In this document: positions 20,457 to 34,407 of the stretch, one piece after another
Layout: each line of letters starts with the position of its first letter
Position numbering within the stretch: position 1 is the first letter of the stretch
Assembly (NCBI RefSeq): GCF_003255815.1
Contig: NC_037668.1
Coordinates: 14,375,091 to 14,439,090, forward strand
Length of the DNA stretch: 64,000 bases
Reading direction: 5' to 3'
Source of the DNA: Theropithecus gelada
Taxonomy: Eukaryota > Chordata > Mammalia > Primates > Cercopithecidae
Position numbers and translations under genes: made by a program
Notes under the pieces: generated by a model
What the model saw: only the letters and a program-made list of their open reading frames with translations
Told to the model about the DNA's origin: nothing
Databases searched by the model: none

Positions 20457-21405
20457 TGAAGGGATGGCCTGCGCCTCCACACCCTTGGGCGTTTCTCGTT
20501 AGGTGGAACGAGAGACTTGAGCGAAGAAATGAGACACAGAGACAAAGTATAGAGAAAGAAAAAGTGGGCCCAGGGGACCGGCAGAGGACCCACGCCTGCA
20601 CCGGTCTCTGAGTTCCTTCAGTATTTATTGATCATTATCTTTACCATCTTAGAAAAAGGGAAGTGGCAGGATAATAGGATCATGTAGGGAGAAGATCAGC
20701 AGTAAGACATGTGAATAAAGATCTCTGTGACATAAGTTTAAGGAAAAGTGCTGTGCCTTGATATGCATATGTAAACATCTCCATAAACCTTTTTAGTGCA
20801 TAAAGAGCAGCATTGCGCTAGCAAGTCCCACCTTTCGCCCTAAGGTGGTTTTCTCCTTTCTCAGTAAACAGAACATACAATCGGGTTTTACATCGAGATG
20901 TTCCATTGCCCAGGCACGGGCAGGAGACAGATGCTTTTCTCTATCTCAACTGCCAAGAGGCCTTCTTTCCTCTTATACTAGTCCTCCTCAGCACAGACCT
21001 TTTACGGGTGTCAGGCTGGGGGATGATCAGGTCTTTCCCTTCCCACAAGGCCATATTTCAGACTCTCACATGGGGAGAAACCTTGGACAATACCTAGCTT
21101 TCCTAGGCAGAGGTCCCTGCAATCTTTGGCCCTGTATGTGTCCCTGGGTACTTGAGATTAAGAGAATGGTGATGACTTTTCACAAGCATACTGCCTTCAG
21201 GCACTTGTTTAACAAAGCACACCCTGCACAGCCGCAAATCCATTAAACCTTGAGCCACCACAGCACATGTCTCTTGCAAGGACAAGGTTGGGGGTAGGGT
21301 CACAGATTAACAGCATCTCAAATACAGAACGAAATGGAGTCTCTTATGTCTATTTCTTTCTATATAGACACAGTAACAGTCTGCTCTCTCTTTCTTTTCC
21401 CCACA
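20457..21405 (-). mobile_element. Solo LTR, HERV-K(HML-2)/LTR5 type, antisense
   Basis: About 949 bp read on the minus strand as an LTR5-type sequence, including the 'gtctctgtgtctcatttc' 3' region, 'atcaataaatactgaagg' with AATAAA, and the 'gtggggaaaag' 5' start. On the plus strand the edges are TG and CA, flanked by a 5-bp duplication AAATG (20452-20456 and 21406-21410). No internal viral sequence is attached, so the body was removed by LTR-LTR recombination. Confidence 0.85.
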
Positions 21406-22884
21406 AAATGAGGTTAATTTTGATATTATGGAGTCTCTCCCAAATCCCTACCTACCATTGTCACTTGTGGATTGTCATTTTGTCATGGCTTTCATTTGAA
21501 AATATATCAATAAGCTCTATACTTTGCTAATATAAGTTTGAATTTCATCCTGACTCCGTAAGCCACTTTCCATTTTGACAAAGCCTAGAAATATTTGTGT
21601 CCATCTCCTTGAATATGGATAACGGATACCTATTGTGGGGCCCACTCTCAATCTCTTGGGTTTTCTTATTTTCATTCAGGTCTCCATAACTATGTCTGGG
21701 CTGCCTGAAAACCACTGAAAATGGCTTTATCCATCTAACAGAGTCCAGTAAAATCCAGGTCATCGAATGGGGGAATGGAAAGTGAGAACAACCAAACTCA
21801 GCACACAATGACTCAGCTTAAACCTCTGGGCTAAGAGATGACCAGACTCTATCATGGCATCTAGGAACATAAGGCTTTGTCCCAAGGATGGCCCTAGGCT
21901 TCCATTAAAATGCCTACCCCAGAAAGCTCAAGGCTGCCAGGAGAATGGCTATTAGTTCTAGCCAATACCTGCTGATGATGGTAGGTTGAGAATCTCCCTT
22001 TCTTGTAACACTTAGCAAGAAGGGAATCCTTCCTCCATCCCTTTGAGATGTGTGTGTATCTCCTAGGGACTCCAGTGTGTCTTTCCCTAGGATCTGAAAG
22101 CCATTCCTTTGAACTGTAGTCCTCAAAAAGGACTGAGCCTCTGTCTTCCAGTCTCTGTGGGAGGTTAGAATCCCATCTTCTAATATTGCCAGCTGGCAGA
22201 CACAGCTGGCCTGATGAGGCAGAAGTTTACACTGAGCAACCTTTTGTAATGTTTCACAGGTACCCTTCCCCCTGCCCTCTCCCTCTCCTCCCTCTCCCTC
22301 TATAATGCCATCACCTCTGCATAAATGGGAGCCAAGCTCCAACCTTTTCTCTACTGTCAGTGGTTACTGGATAAGATCTGTTTTCTCTGCTTTAATGTCT
22401 GGCTTTATCTTTGACAAAATAAGTGGGAGCAATTGTTTTTAGTGACAAGGCAGCTGCAAAGAGATGCACAGACATGGCAGGAGAGGGAGGGATCACCTGA
22501 CCCTTCTCATTTCATAGGCATCTATTCCTGCCTGGTGTTTATAAGCCTGACACTTGGCTGGGCTTCCCTGGGGTATCTCTCCATGGCTCTGTGGCAAGAC
22601 TTGAATACGCCAATGATGACACTTGGTGTCCCCATAGCCACCTCAAAAATGCATTAAAGATTTGCAAGAAAATGAAGGGAAACATAGAAAACCTGATTTT
22701 GAAAGTTGTTGCCTCTCCTTCTTCCTCATTCAGAGTGTGTATGATATTGTTGTGTGATGTTGGTTGGACTGCAATTTAGCACAACACCTTTTCTAATATT
22801 TGGCAGTTTCTTACAGAGTTAAGCCTACCCTATAAGGAAGCAAATTTACTTTCATTCATCACCCATGAGAAATGAACACATACA
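21406..22884. other. Unassigned sequence
   Basis: No gene recognised. A 142-codon minus-strand open frame (21914-22342) has no family resemblance I can name and no start or splice context that favours it. A C/T-rich 'ccctctccctctcctccctctccctc' tract is at 22275-22300. Confidence 0.35.
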
Positions 22885-23204
22885 TCCAATAAGGCTTCTA
22901 CAAGAAATGCTTATAGCAACCTTATTTTTATACTAAGGAAAAACTGGGTACAATACAAGTCCTCATCAACAGAAAAATTTAATATCTACTGTTATATAGT
23001 CATAAAACGACCTCATGCACAGGAAACAAAAACAAGCAAACAGCAACAAAAATCCAGGCAAAGTTTGAAAAAACACAGTAACACGAGTAAATCCCTCTAA
23101 ACACTATGTTTAGCAAAAGATGCCTATACAATATCTCTTTGAACATCTAAAACAAATTTATTGCAATGTACCTGTCTGACACTCCTGTGTGATTCCATTT
23201 ATAT
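22885..23204 (+). repeat. Probable old L1 3' fragment
   Basis: Words such as 'cttatagcaaccttatttttat' and 'gtgattccatttatatgaa' follow the order of the 3' part of old L1 ORF2/3' UTR. It stops exactly where the tRNA-Gly-like sequence begins. Confidence 0.45.
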
Positions 23205-23274
23205 GAATCGGTGGTTCAGTGGGTAGACTCTTGCCTCCCACGCAGGAGACCATGGTTCGATTCCGGTCAATGCA
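23205..23274 (+). pseudogene. tRNA-Gly(CCC)-like pseudogene
   Basis: Seventy bases match vertebrate tRNA-Gly with anticodon CCC (CTCCCAC loop, 23235-23241) and end in the expected 'aatgca'. The acceptor stem has mismatches at two or more pairs, an extra G follows the D-loop GTGG, and one T-stem base is missing. The A and B box words (TGGTTCAGTGG, GGTTCGATTCC) are retained, but no T-run terminator follows closely. I read it as a decayed copy. Confidence 0.75.
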
Positions 23275-24496
<1,222 letters not shown>

Positions 24497-26028
24497 TCAG
24501 AAGTAAAAGCAGAACCGAAAACACTTTTCTCTGTGTCATTCTCTTTCCTACCTGTGAACATCAGCCTTCCACACACACCAGTCCAAAACCGCCTTGGTCT
24601 CTAAGGGAGGTTTACCATTTTTCACAGGTTCCGTGAGCCATGTTTCCTTCTTGCTTCTCCGGTTCTTCCAGGGCTGAGTCTCAGGAGCTGCTCAGCAGTG
24701 CAGGCTAGTTCAATATCCTGGTTCAAAACCGTTTGTCTTGCTTTGCTACTAGAATAAAGTGCCTCCTAGACCAGAGATAAGCCGTGTTCCTTCGGCTTCC
24801 ATTTTCTAGAGATGATTGGTATCATTTATTCATTAGATGTTTGGTGGTGAAACCATCTAGATCTGGTGCTTTGTTCTAAGGTTGTTAATCGTTGCTTCAG
24901 TTTCATTAATAGATAGAGATCTATTTAGGTTATCTATTTCTCCTTGTGTGAGTTTTGGTAGACTGTGTCTTTCAAAGACTTGGTCCAATTCATCAAGTTA
25001 TCAAATTTGTGAGCAGAGAATTGTTGATAATCTTCATCTGTTATCCTTTTAATAGCCATGAGATCAGTAGTGAGGACCTTCTTTTCTTTTTGTTATATGT
25101 AACTTTTATCTTCTCTCATTGTTTCTTGGTTCACCAGCTAGATGTTTATCAACTTTATTGATTAATTTAAAGAACTACGTTTTGGTTTGTTGATTTTTCT
25201 CTATTGATTTCTGGTTTTCAATTTCCTTGGTTTCTCTTCTAATTTTTATTGTTTCTTGCATTCCACTCACTTTGGATTTACTTTGTTCTTGTTTTTTGAG
25301 TTTCATAAACTATAAGTTCAGATTATTGATCTTTTCTCTTTGCTGCAATATGCATTGAATACTATGAATTTCTTTCTAAGCACCAATTTTCCTGCACCCA
25401 GAGATTTTTTATAAGTTGTATGTTTGTTTTCATTTAGCTCAAAATATGTAATTTTCCCTGAGACTTTTTCTTGACCCATATGTTATTAGAAGGGTGTGGT
25501 CTGATCTCTAATTTTGGGATTTTCCAGCTATTTGTTATTGATTTATACTTCAGTTCCATAATTTGAATGGAGGGCATATTTAGTATGATTTCTCTCCCAT
25601 TAAACGTATTGAAGTGTGTATTATGGGCTAGAATGTGGTGGATCTTGCTGAACATTCCATGTGACCCTAAAAAGAATATGTATTCTGCTCTTCATGGATG
25701 AAGTAATCTAAAAAGTCAGCTGGATCCAGGTGACTGATGGTGGTGTCCAGTTTCACTATATCTTTATTGATTTCCTGCCTGCTGGATCTGTTAATTACTG
25801 TTGCTGAAGATTCCCACTGTAATAGTGAATCTGTCTATTTGTCCTTGAAGTTCTATCAGCTTTTGCCCCTCATACGTAGATGCTCTGTTGTTTGGCGCAT
25901 ATCAATTAAGGATTGTCATGTCTTCTTGGAGAAGTGACCTCTTTCTCATTATGTAATGACTCTCTTTATCCCCATGATTTTCCTCCCTCTGAAGTCGGCT
26001 CTGTCTCAAATTAATGTAGACACCCTAG

Positions 26029-26109
26029 TTTTCTTTCTCCCTTTCTTCCTTTCTTTCCTTTTTTCCTTCCTTCTTTCTCTTTCTTTTCTTCTTTCTTTCT
26101 TTTCTTCTT

Positions 26110-26188
<79 letters not shown>

Positions 26189-26232
26189 CTCTTTTCTTTC
26201 TCTTTTTTGCTCTTTTCTTTTCTTTTCTTTCT
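26029..26232. repeat. (CTTT)n-rich polypyrimidine microsatellite
   Basis: Nearly 200 bp of C/T-only sequence dominated by CTTT repeats; it is the expanded A-rich tail (GAAA on the minus strand) of the adjoining antisense Alu. Confidence 0.93.
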
Positions 26233-26514
26233 CTGAGTTTCACTCTTGTTGCCCAGGCTGTAGTAAGTACAATGCTGCAATCTCGGCTCACTGCAACATC
26301 CGTCTCCCAGGTTCAAGCGATTCTCCTGCCTCAGCCTGCCAAGTGGCTGGGATTAAAGGCATGTGCCACCACAGCCGGCTAATTTTGTGTCTTTAGTAGA
26401 GATGGGGTTTCACCATGTTGGTCAGACTGGTCTTGAACTCCTGACCTCAAGAGATCTACCTGCCTCGGCCTCACAAAGTGCTAGGGTTACAAGCGTGAGC
26501 CACAGCACCCAGCC
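26233..26514 (-). repeat. Alu (S-type), antisense
   Basis: Reverse Alu from 'gagtttcactcttgttgcccaggc' to 'gagccacagcacccagcc'. Confidence 0.9.
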
Positions 26515-27537
26515 TCTGCTCCAAGTTTCTTTTGATTACGATGAGTATGATATATCTTTCTCCATCTCTTCACTTCTAATATTTCTGTGTCTTCTTGTTT
26601 AAAGTAGGTTTGTTGTAGACAGCATATAGTTGGACCTCATTTTCCATTCTGCCAGTCTCTGTCTTTTAATTGGTGTACTTGGACCATTCACATTTAAAGT
26701 GACTATTGATATCATTGGATTAATATGTACCATAGGTATAACTGTTTCTATTTTTTAACTTTCTTCATTGTTTCCTTTTGCATCTTTTACTCTTTTTCTA
26801 CCTTCTCTGGCTATAATTGAATATGTTATATGATCCCATTTTTCTTCTCTCTTACAATACAAATTCTATTTCTTAACAGAAAAATGATGTTTTTGTTTTC
26901 ACCCTATTGCTTGCCATATATATTTACAAATAATCTAAGTCAACTTAAAGTAATGCTATGATGTTTCATGGGTCATGCAGGTACCTTAAAAACAAAATTC
27001 CTAATTCCTTCTTACCACCCTTTAAAACATTGCTATCATTCATTTGATGTATTCATAACGTATAATCATCCAATCTATTATTGCTGTTTTTATTTTGATG
27101 GATGGTTATATGAATTAAGAATAAACATAATAAAATATTTTATTTTATCTTCGCTTATTCCTTCTCTAACTTCCTTCCTTCGTGTAGATATGTCTCTAGC
27201 CCTTGTGTTTTTTTTTTTTTTTTCTTTTTGAAGAACTTCTTTTAACCTTTCATGGAAGACAAAATTACTAGTGACAAATTCCCTGAATTATTGTCAAAGA
27301 GGTCTTTATTTCTCCTTCACGTTTGAAGGGTAATTCTACAGAATTCTAGGTTAACAGGGTTCTTTTTCCTCCAACAGTAAATATGTCAGCTGCATGCTGT
27401 TCTTGCTTGCATGGTTTATGAAGAGTAGTCTAATGTAATGCTCATCCTTGTTCCCTAAGGTAAGGTGTTTTCTTTCTCTAGCTTCTCTCAAGATGTTCTT
27501 TGGTCTTTAATTTTTTACACTTTCAATATTATATGTT

Positions 27538-27990
27538 GTGATGCTTAATTGTATGTGTAAATTTGGCTGGGCCATGGTGCCCAGATATTTGGTCAGATAT
27601 TATTCTGATGTTTCTGTGGAGGTGTTTTTGTTTGTTTTTGTTTTTGATGAAATGAGACATTGAAATCAGCGGACTTTGAGTAAAGCAGATGACACTCCAT
27701 AGTGTGCGTTGGCCTCATCTAGTCAGGTGAAGGCCTTAATAGTATAAAACCTCACCTCCCCCTAACAAGGAGGAATTCTGCCAGCAGATTCCCTTTAGAC
27801 TTGAACTGCAACTCTCTCCCCTAAGTCTCCAGCCTGCTCGTCTACCTCATCAGATTTGATCTCACCAAGCATCCACAATTATGTGAGCAAATTCCTTAAA
27901 ATCAATCTCAATCTCTCTCTCTCTCTCTCTCTCTCTCCCCTCTCTCTCTCTTTCTCTCTCCTCTCTCTTCATCTTCACCTCTATCTATCT
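27538..27990 (+). repeat. Interspersed repeat end plus (TC)n
   Basis: Same family as the repeat broken by the ERV at 14612/20120, here in the other orientation ('gctgggccatggtgcccagatatttggtc', then the 'gggcaatctgc'-equivalent part). It ends in a TC-rich microsatellite at 27912-27968. Confidence 0.65.
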
Positions 27991-28898
27991 TCTATTATGA
28001 GAAGTGGCAGGTAAAGAAGATAGGGAAAAGAAAACTAATCATGTAATTGACTGTCATATGGAAATATTTGATGTTGAAAATTATAATTTAAAATGTATAA
28101 ATCAAATATTAGAAGTGTGTATAGTTCGAAGGGGAAAAAACTATCAAAGCATTTTAGTGCAATATTAAGCATGACCTATACAACCCTTCCTAAATGCCAA
28201 AGGCACACACAGACACACACACAATCAAAGAATACAAATAACTAGAACAAAGAAATGTAGTAAATACAATATGTTACATATGATAAACATAGCCTAGAAT
28301 GTGGGAAGGTTTAGAAAATAAACACGCAAATAAAAATGTTTTTATTAATTCACATAATTACCTGCCAAAACCAATCAACATAATAAAAGATTATAACATC
28401 GAATATAAAAAACAATCTACCAGTCCAAAGTGATAGACAAAAAATTTTAATTGTATAGATTAAAGTTAACTTTGGACAAAAATTAAAACCCAGGCAGGAA
28501 ATGTTTTTTTTTCAACAACAGAAACTAGCAAAAACAAGGATATAGTAAAAACTGAAATAGAAAATTTCCAGTGTAGAGATATGAATATAATAATTGACAC
28601 AGGCAGGGATGATTAGTGAATGATAAAATATTTAGAGGATGATCATTAGAATACAGGACATTTATAGTTTTAAAAACCACTTTCCCAATTACTTCATTAA
28701 AAATAAGGTATCTCTAAAAGGGACAGATCTCCTAGATTCCTCCTTAACCAAGTGACCAGTCCTAGTATCATGATAATGGTGATGGGCAAACTGGACCTTC
28801 TCTGCCTACACATGGGCTGAGGTAGGAAACTCTCATTAGTGACTCTGCAGCGCTCCTGGCAAAACGACTAGGCTGAATTTAATCATGAGGACGTTTTT
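27991..28898. other. Unassigned AT-rich sequence
   Basis: No gene or named repeat recognised; A/T-rich throughout. Confidence 0.4.
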
Positions 28899-29167
28899 GG
28901 ACAACTTCAGAATGTAGAACATTGAGCCAGACAGCTGACCTGTCCTCTACGAACAAGTCCATGTCACCATCATCGATGACAACAACAAAAAGATGGGAAG
29001 ATACTTTGGGTTCAAAATAACTAAAGAAATGTAGCTACATTATCTTTTTTACTTTTTTTGAACCCAAAATGTCTTTCTTCTTTTTATTGTGTGATTCGTG
29101 GTGACATGGACTGTGTGAAGGAGACAGGTCAGTTGTCCTGCTCAGTGTTCTACATTCTGCAGTTGTC
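28899..29167. repeat. Long inverted repeat (palindrome), about 130-bp arms, no spacer
   Basis: The left arm (28899-29034) and the reverse complement of the right arm (29035-29167) align along their whole length with scattered mismatches and small gaps. They share 'agaatgtagaacattgag', 'gctgacctgtc', 'agtccatgtcacc' and 'tttgggttcaaaa'. The centre is a perfect 12-bp palindrome, ATGTAGCTACAT at 29029-29040. The form fits a palindromic nonautonomous DNA transposon or two head-to-head copies of one repeat. Confidence 0.8.
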
Positions 29168-30756
29168 TGTCTGATGATTACCTCCTATGAAACTCAGGCT
29201 AAGCATTTTTAGCAAGAACATGGCATTGTTCATATTCTGCACCGGCAGAGTCCCGTGTGACATGCTGTCTCCTGCCAGAGGCTCCTGACTCCTGTTCTCT
29301 ACAGGATGGAAGCTGAGAGGAGTAGGGCTAAAGCCTCTCAATGCTGTTTGTCCATCTGGCTTTGGTCTTCCTAAGTATTGATATTAAGTGGAGGCTGAAG
29401 GACTGTGGCTTCTCTAACCAAAGGAGCCTAGTGGGTTAACAATTGTCAAGAGCAGTCAGTGGTTCTGAAATACAATCTTCAGCCACGGATCCCTCCCGTG
29501 TCGTGTTGAGCTTTCAATTGCTCTGCTCTTTTAGTTTTTTTCATCAAATGAAAATGTTTTGTGTGACATATGTTCTTTCTTTTCATTGTTACAGCAACAT
29601 CTAGTATCTGTAGGAGACAGAGAAGAAAAAATCAAATGGGCATCTTTGTCAGGTCCTGCTGATGACCAGGGTTAGAGGGACTGCTAAGTGGTGATAGTCC
29701 AGGGTCAAACTGAGTTTCTGCTAGAAGGATGAGCTGAAGGGTGAGCCTCAGGCTGGGTGAAGAGGCAAGTGCCATCCACAAGTGAAAAGTAAACGCCCCT
29801 GAACTTCCAGTCAGCATGAGATGAAGGATATAGGGACCCTAGCTCTGCCCAACCAGCAACCGGTGACATCAGCCCCTTTCCTCCTGATTCCCTCTGTCTG
29901 GTGCACAGTGATGGCTTTTCACACCTCTCAGTGAGGATGTTCTCAGCATCAACCATGAAAGCTCAGAAACAGAGGGCTGCAGAAGGAAAGGACCTTTTGC
30001 AGAGAAACCCACCCCCTTACAACTCCACGTCCCAGTCTCTTAGGGAAGGGTGGGCAGGGCCATGGGAAGAACCCTGGATGTGAGATACAGGAAGGACCTC
30101 AGACCACATCCACGTCCAGTTCTGCCTTTTACAACAGAGGAGAAGTGATGCCACGGGGCTGACTTAACTAAAGCCGCACGACTTGCTATTGACAACCCTG
30201 AAACTAGAACACACGCGCGAAGGTCCTTTCAATAAGTTGGAGAGAAGGGAGAGTAAATTCTCCAAATTGGAGTTCTCAACAGCCACTAGAGGTTGCTGGG
30301 TCACCTTGGCTAGGATAGGAATGAGCTTTGACAAAGAAATATGATGTCACTGCTGCTTGTTTTGTTGGTTAAAATAAAAAATGAGAAAAAGACAAAAGAA
30401 ATATGTGTTCTTCCAAAAATGATCAGAGAAAAAGGAAAAAGAAAGAGTCAAATTGAATTACAAAGGAAGGGTGGTGATTGTAACCATTATCCCTAATTCC
30501 CAGAAGTTGATTCCACACCTGGTTACACCTTAATGCATTTCTAGAAATATTCTCAATATCTGATTGACAAAACTCTGAAGTAGAAAGTGAAAAGGATTAG
30601 TTTGTGTTTTACTACATTCTCCTCTCCCTGTTACATTTTTCCCAAAGTGGTTTGTTGGGAAAGATTTCTTTTTAGTATTTTATGCCAGCATCAAGGGTAG
30701 CATTAAAAAGTATTCATATATCATCTCTTCCTCAGTTTTACTACTACTACCACTAC
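29168..30756. other. Unassigned sequence
   Basis: No gene recognised. A faint MIR-like stretch may lie at 30110-30200. Confidence 0.35.
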
Positions 30757-31091
<335 letters not shown>

Positions 31092-31249
31092 TAGTGAAGT
31101 AAGACCTACGCGTTCTCTTTGAGGATTTGGCTGAATGAAAAGAATTGAGCAAAGCAGAATTTTTACATTGCAGTGCTGAATCCATTAATGGGCTGTGGAA
31201 TCAGTGTATGAAAATGTAAACTGCAGAATTTATTTTAAAATTGAAAAGA

Positions 31250-31540
31250 AGGCTGGGCATAATGGCTCATGCCTGAATCCCAGCTCTTTGGTAGGCCGAG
31301 GTGGATGGATCACTTGAGGCCAGAAGTTCGAGACCAGCCTTGCCAACATGGTAAAACTGTGCCTCTACTAAAAAATACAAAAATTAGCTAAGTGTGGTGG
31401 CATGCACCTGTAATCCCAGCCATTCAGGAGGCTGAGGCATGAGAATTGTTGAAGCTGCTTGATGGAGGTTGCAGTGAGCCGAGACTGTGCCACTGCACTC
31501 CAGCCTGGGTGACAGAGTGAGACTCTGTCTTAAAATAAAA
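31250..31540 (+). repeat. Alu (S/J-type)
   Basis: Sense Alu from 'ggctgggcataatggctcatgcc' to 'gtgacagagtgagactctgtctt' and a short A-rich tail that abuts the DENND10 retrocopy. Confidence 0.88.
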
Positions 31541-34053
31541 TGGCCTGTTATGGGGTCGGGTCCTACGGCGGGCGGGGCGGGACTCCGGTGCGAGGTAGGT
31601 CCTGCAGGTGGCAGCCAGAGCTGCGCACCGCGGTGGTGGAAGATGGCTGCGCGGAGGTGGTGGACACTGAGCTAATGCTTAGAGTCGGGCTGATCCAAAA
31701 GGACACAAATGGAGAAATTCTCTGGATGTGGTGTTATCCTTCCACGACAGCCACATTAAGGAACCTGCTGCTGAGAAAACGCTGCCTTACAGATGAAAAC
31801 AGACTTCTCCATCCCTTTGTCTTTGGTCAGTACGGAAGAAATGGTTTTATATCACAACAATTGAACTTCCAGAGTCTTCCATTTTGAAAAAGGTGACTCA
31901 TTTTTCTGTTGTTCTGACCACCAAAGATTTTAACCCAGTGAAGTATGCTGCCTTCACTAGGATATTGTGTAGAATGTACCCGAAACATGGGAGCCCAGTT
32001 AAAATGATGGAGAGTTATATTGCAGTTCTCACAAAGGGGATGTGCCAGAGTGAAGAAAATGGCTCTTTCCTTAGTAAGGATTTTGATGTCTGAAAGGCCT
32101 ACCTGGCTGGCTCCATCAGAGACATTGTATCTCAGTTTGGAATGGAAACTATTATCTTACACACAGCACTGATGCTAAAGAAAAGAATTGTGGTGTATCA
32201 CCCCAAAATAGAAGCAGTCCAGGAGTTTACCAGGACTCTGCCTGCCCTGGTGTGGCACCGACAGGACTGGACCATCCTTCACTCTTATGTGCACGTCAAC
32301 GCTGATGAGCTGGAAGCCCTGCAGATGTGCACAGGTTACATTGCTGGATTTGTAAACTTGGAGGAGAGCAACAGACCAGACCTCTATGATGTGTTTGTGA
32401 ATCTGGCAAAGAGTGAGATTACCATTGCTCCCCTTGCAAAAGAGGCCATGGCAATGGCCAAACTGCACAAAGAAATGGGTCAGCTAATTGTTCAGTCTGC
32501 AGAAGATCCAGAGAAATCAGACAGCCAGGTCATACAGGATATTGCTCTAAAAACAAGAGAAATCTTTACCAACCTACCACTGTTTTCAGAAGTTTCGGCT
32601 GATGGAGAAAAGAGAGTCCTTAATTTGGAGGCGCTAAAGCAAAAACGATTTCCGCCAGCAACAGAAAACTTCCTTTATCATCTAGCAGCAGCCGAACAAA
32701 TGCTGAAAATCTGACTGTGTCACAGAATGTATCACTGATGACTGATAGAAAGCCCTCTTTCACTCTGATTATCCATTAACTACATAAAGTCCTGAAAATA
32801 ACAGAGAAACTGTTATATATTTTTAATGATTTATTTACAGGTATTGAGATTTGACCTGAAAAACAATGAAACACATGAACACACTTCTGATTCTCTTCCA
32901 GCTGATTAGTTTCCTGCCTGCTCTCAGTGTTGGACAAAGTGCTGTAACTACTTTATATAACATTACAAAACAGCTAGAGGTCCTGGGGTAAGAGAAAAAA
33001 AGCACATCATGACAAATGCGAAAGCTTTCATTATTACACGTTCCAGTTTGTCTCACTGTGTAGTCATAAGCTAATGGTTTACTTTCAGAAAGCTGCCTGA
33101 AACGTTGCTTTGTATTCTAGGAAGAACTTTAATTCCTCCTGAGAAACTCTACTTTCTGAGCCCAACTGCTAAGTTTTCTGTGGAACTGTCTAGAAGATCA
33201 TTCAAGAGAGCCTGCAGTTGCACTTTCTTGTAAAAGTTAAAAAAAAAAAAAAAAAGGTTTTTCCCGGCTTTTGAACATTTTGCCTATGAGAGTTTTGCAT
33301 ATATTTTATACTTGAGTAGACAACTTTAATAGTCCATATTTATACTATCGCAGATGTAAGCATTTGGCAAATGTTCAGCCATTAACACTCATTTGACCCT
33401 GTTAGCAATATTCTTTTGAAAAAGGTGCCAGTCCTTATGTGGTAAACTAAGAAGCCCATTGAATATAACAGTGTGTAGGACTGAAACAGTGACCTTATAT
33501 TATTGCTAAGGGAATATGAGATTAACTTCCTACAGGGGCCAAAACCAGAGAAAGGCTTCCAACAACTTTGGTGAAAGTAATTTGGCCACAAGTCAAGCCA
33601 ACTGTTTGTATTCATTTATGTACCTTTTTCACAACTGGAGACCTTAAAATTGCCAAATCAGCATGGAAGCCTCAATTATGTGCTTGTTAGTGTGTCATTC
33701 ATGTTGATTGTAAGGGATTATTTTCACTCAGTACTGATGTCCTTGGAAATCTTACCTGGAAACATGTTTGCAAAAAACATTATTGGATCTTTCATTTTTT
33801 TCTTGGTATTACATATTTGTTAAATAAAAATTAAACACCCTCCCTTTTTGAGTGAGGGCAGGGGAGGACCTGAAATAAGACGATGTTTACTAAGGCAAAT
33901 TATAGAAAATTAAATCTGCACTTTATGGAAATGAAAAATACTAACATCTTTTTCCTCATTTTTTTTGTATTACTATACTAGCTAATGATCAAAGTTGTTA
34001 AAATTATAAATTTATGATGCAGAAATAAAAAGGAAATATTTCGATATTCAACT
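31541..34053 (+). pseudogene. DENND10P: Processed pseudogene of DENND10 (FAM45A)
   Basis: An intronless copy of the DENND10 mRNA. DENND10 is a small DENN-domain protein linked to endosomal trafficking (family knowledge). The start codon is at 31643 and the original stop at 32712-32714; 1,072 nt remain versus 1,074 expected for 357 codons. One base is lost right after codon 3 (GCGCGG for GCGGCGG), a second at about 31842 ('agaaatgg'), and a nonsense TGA stands at 32091-32093 for CGA. The last 190 codons (32142-32711) are uninterrupted. A GC-rich 5' UTR precedes it. About 1.3 kb of 3' UTR follows to AATAAA at 34024 and an A-rich segment from 34053, as expected of L1-mediated retroposition. Whether this is an independent copy from known DENND10 pseudogenes cannot be judged here. 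Confidence 0.9.
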
Positions 34054-34407
34054 AAAAAAATAAAATTAAATTAAAAACAAAGTACAATAAAATAAAATTG
34101 AAAAGAAAATACTAAATTTGAATATGTGTAATATATGAGGTGTTGTTTTCTGTATACTGGGTTTCAGTATAATGACTATTTCTTATTTTACTTGTATTCA
34201 AAATTAAGCAAGTGTGCTTTAAGTAGAGAGACTATAGATCTAATCCATCTATTTTCTTGTTTTTCTTTTTGATTTTTTTCTACATTCTACAAATGCTACT
34301 GTTGAGAGGTGAATATAGATCCCATCAATGTCTGATGGATGCTCAGCATTTGTGTGGAGTAGCCACACATGTGGTCATCTCCATGTTGAAAACCTGAGGT
34401 CAGAGTA
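34054..34407. other. A-rich tail and unassigned sequence
   Basis: 34053-34110 is A-rich ('aaaaaataaaattaaattaaaaac'), probably the decayed poly(A) tail of the DENND10 copy; the remainder is unassigned. Confidence 0.5.

Larger units (their letters stand above)
24810..27500 (-). repeat. Old L1 (L1M-type), antisense, with nested Alu
   Basis: Long stretch of antisense L1 ORF2. Recognisable parts are 'tattgattaatttaaagaac', the 'atgttattagaagggtgtggtctg' region and, after the Alu, 'gtttgttgtagacagcatatagttgg'. The L1 sequence resumes across the Alu and its expanded tail (26029-26514). Frames are fully decayed. Confidence 0.75.

Noticed and set aside
21914..22342. 142-codon minus-strand open frame
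   Set aside because: No start or splice support, no recognisable domain; kept as unassigned sequence.
26011..26396. Open frames rich in Lys/Glu/Arg or Ser/Phe/Leu over 26.0-26.4 kb
   Set aside because: They are translations of the CTTT microsatellite and Alu, not genes.
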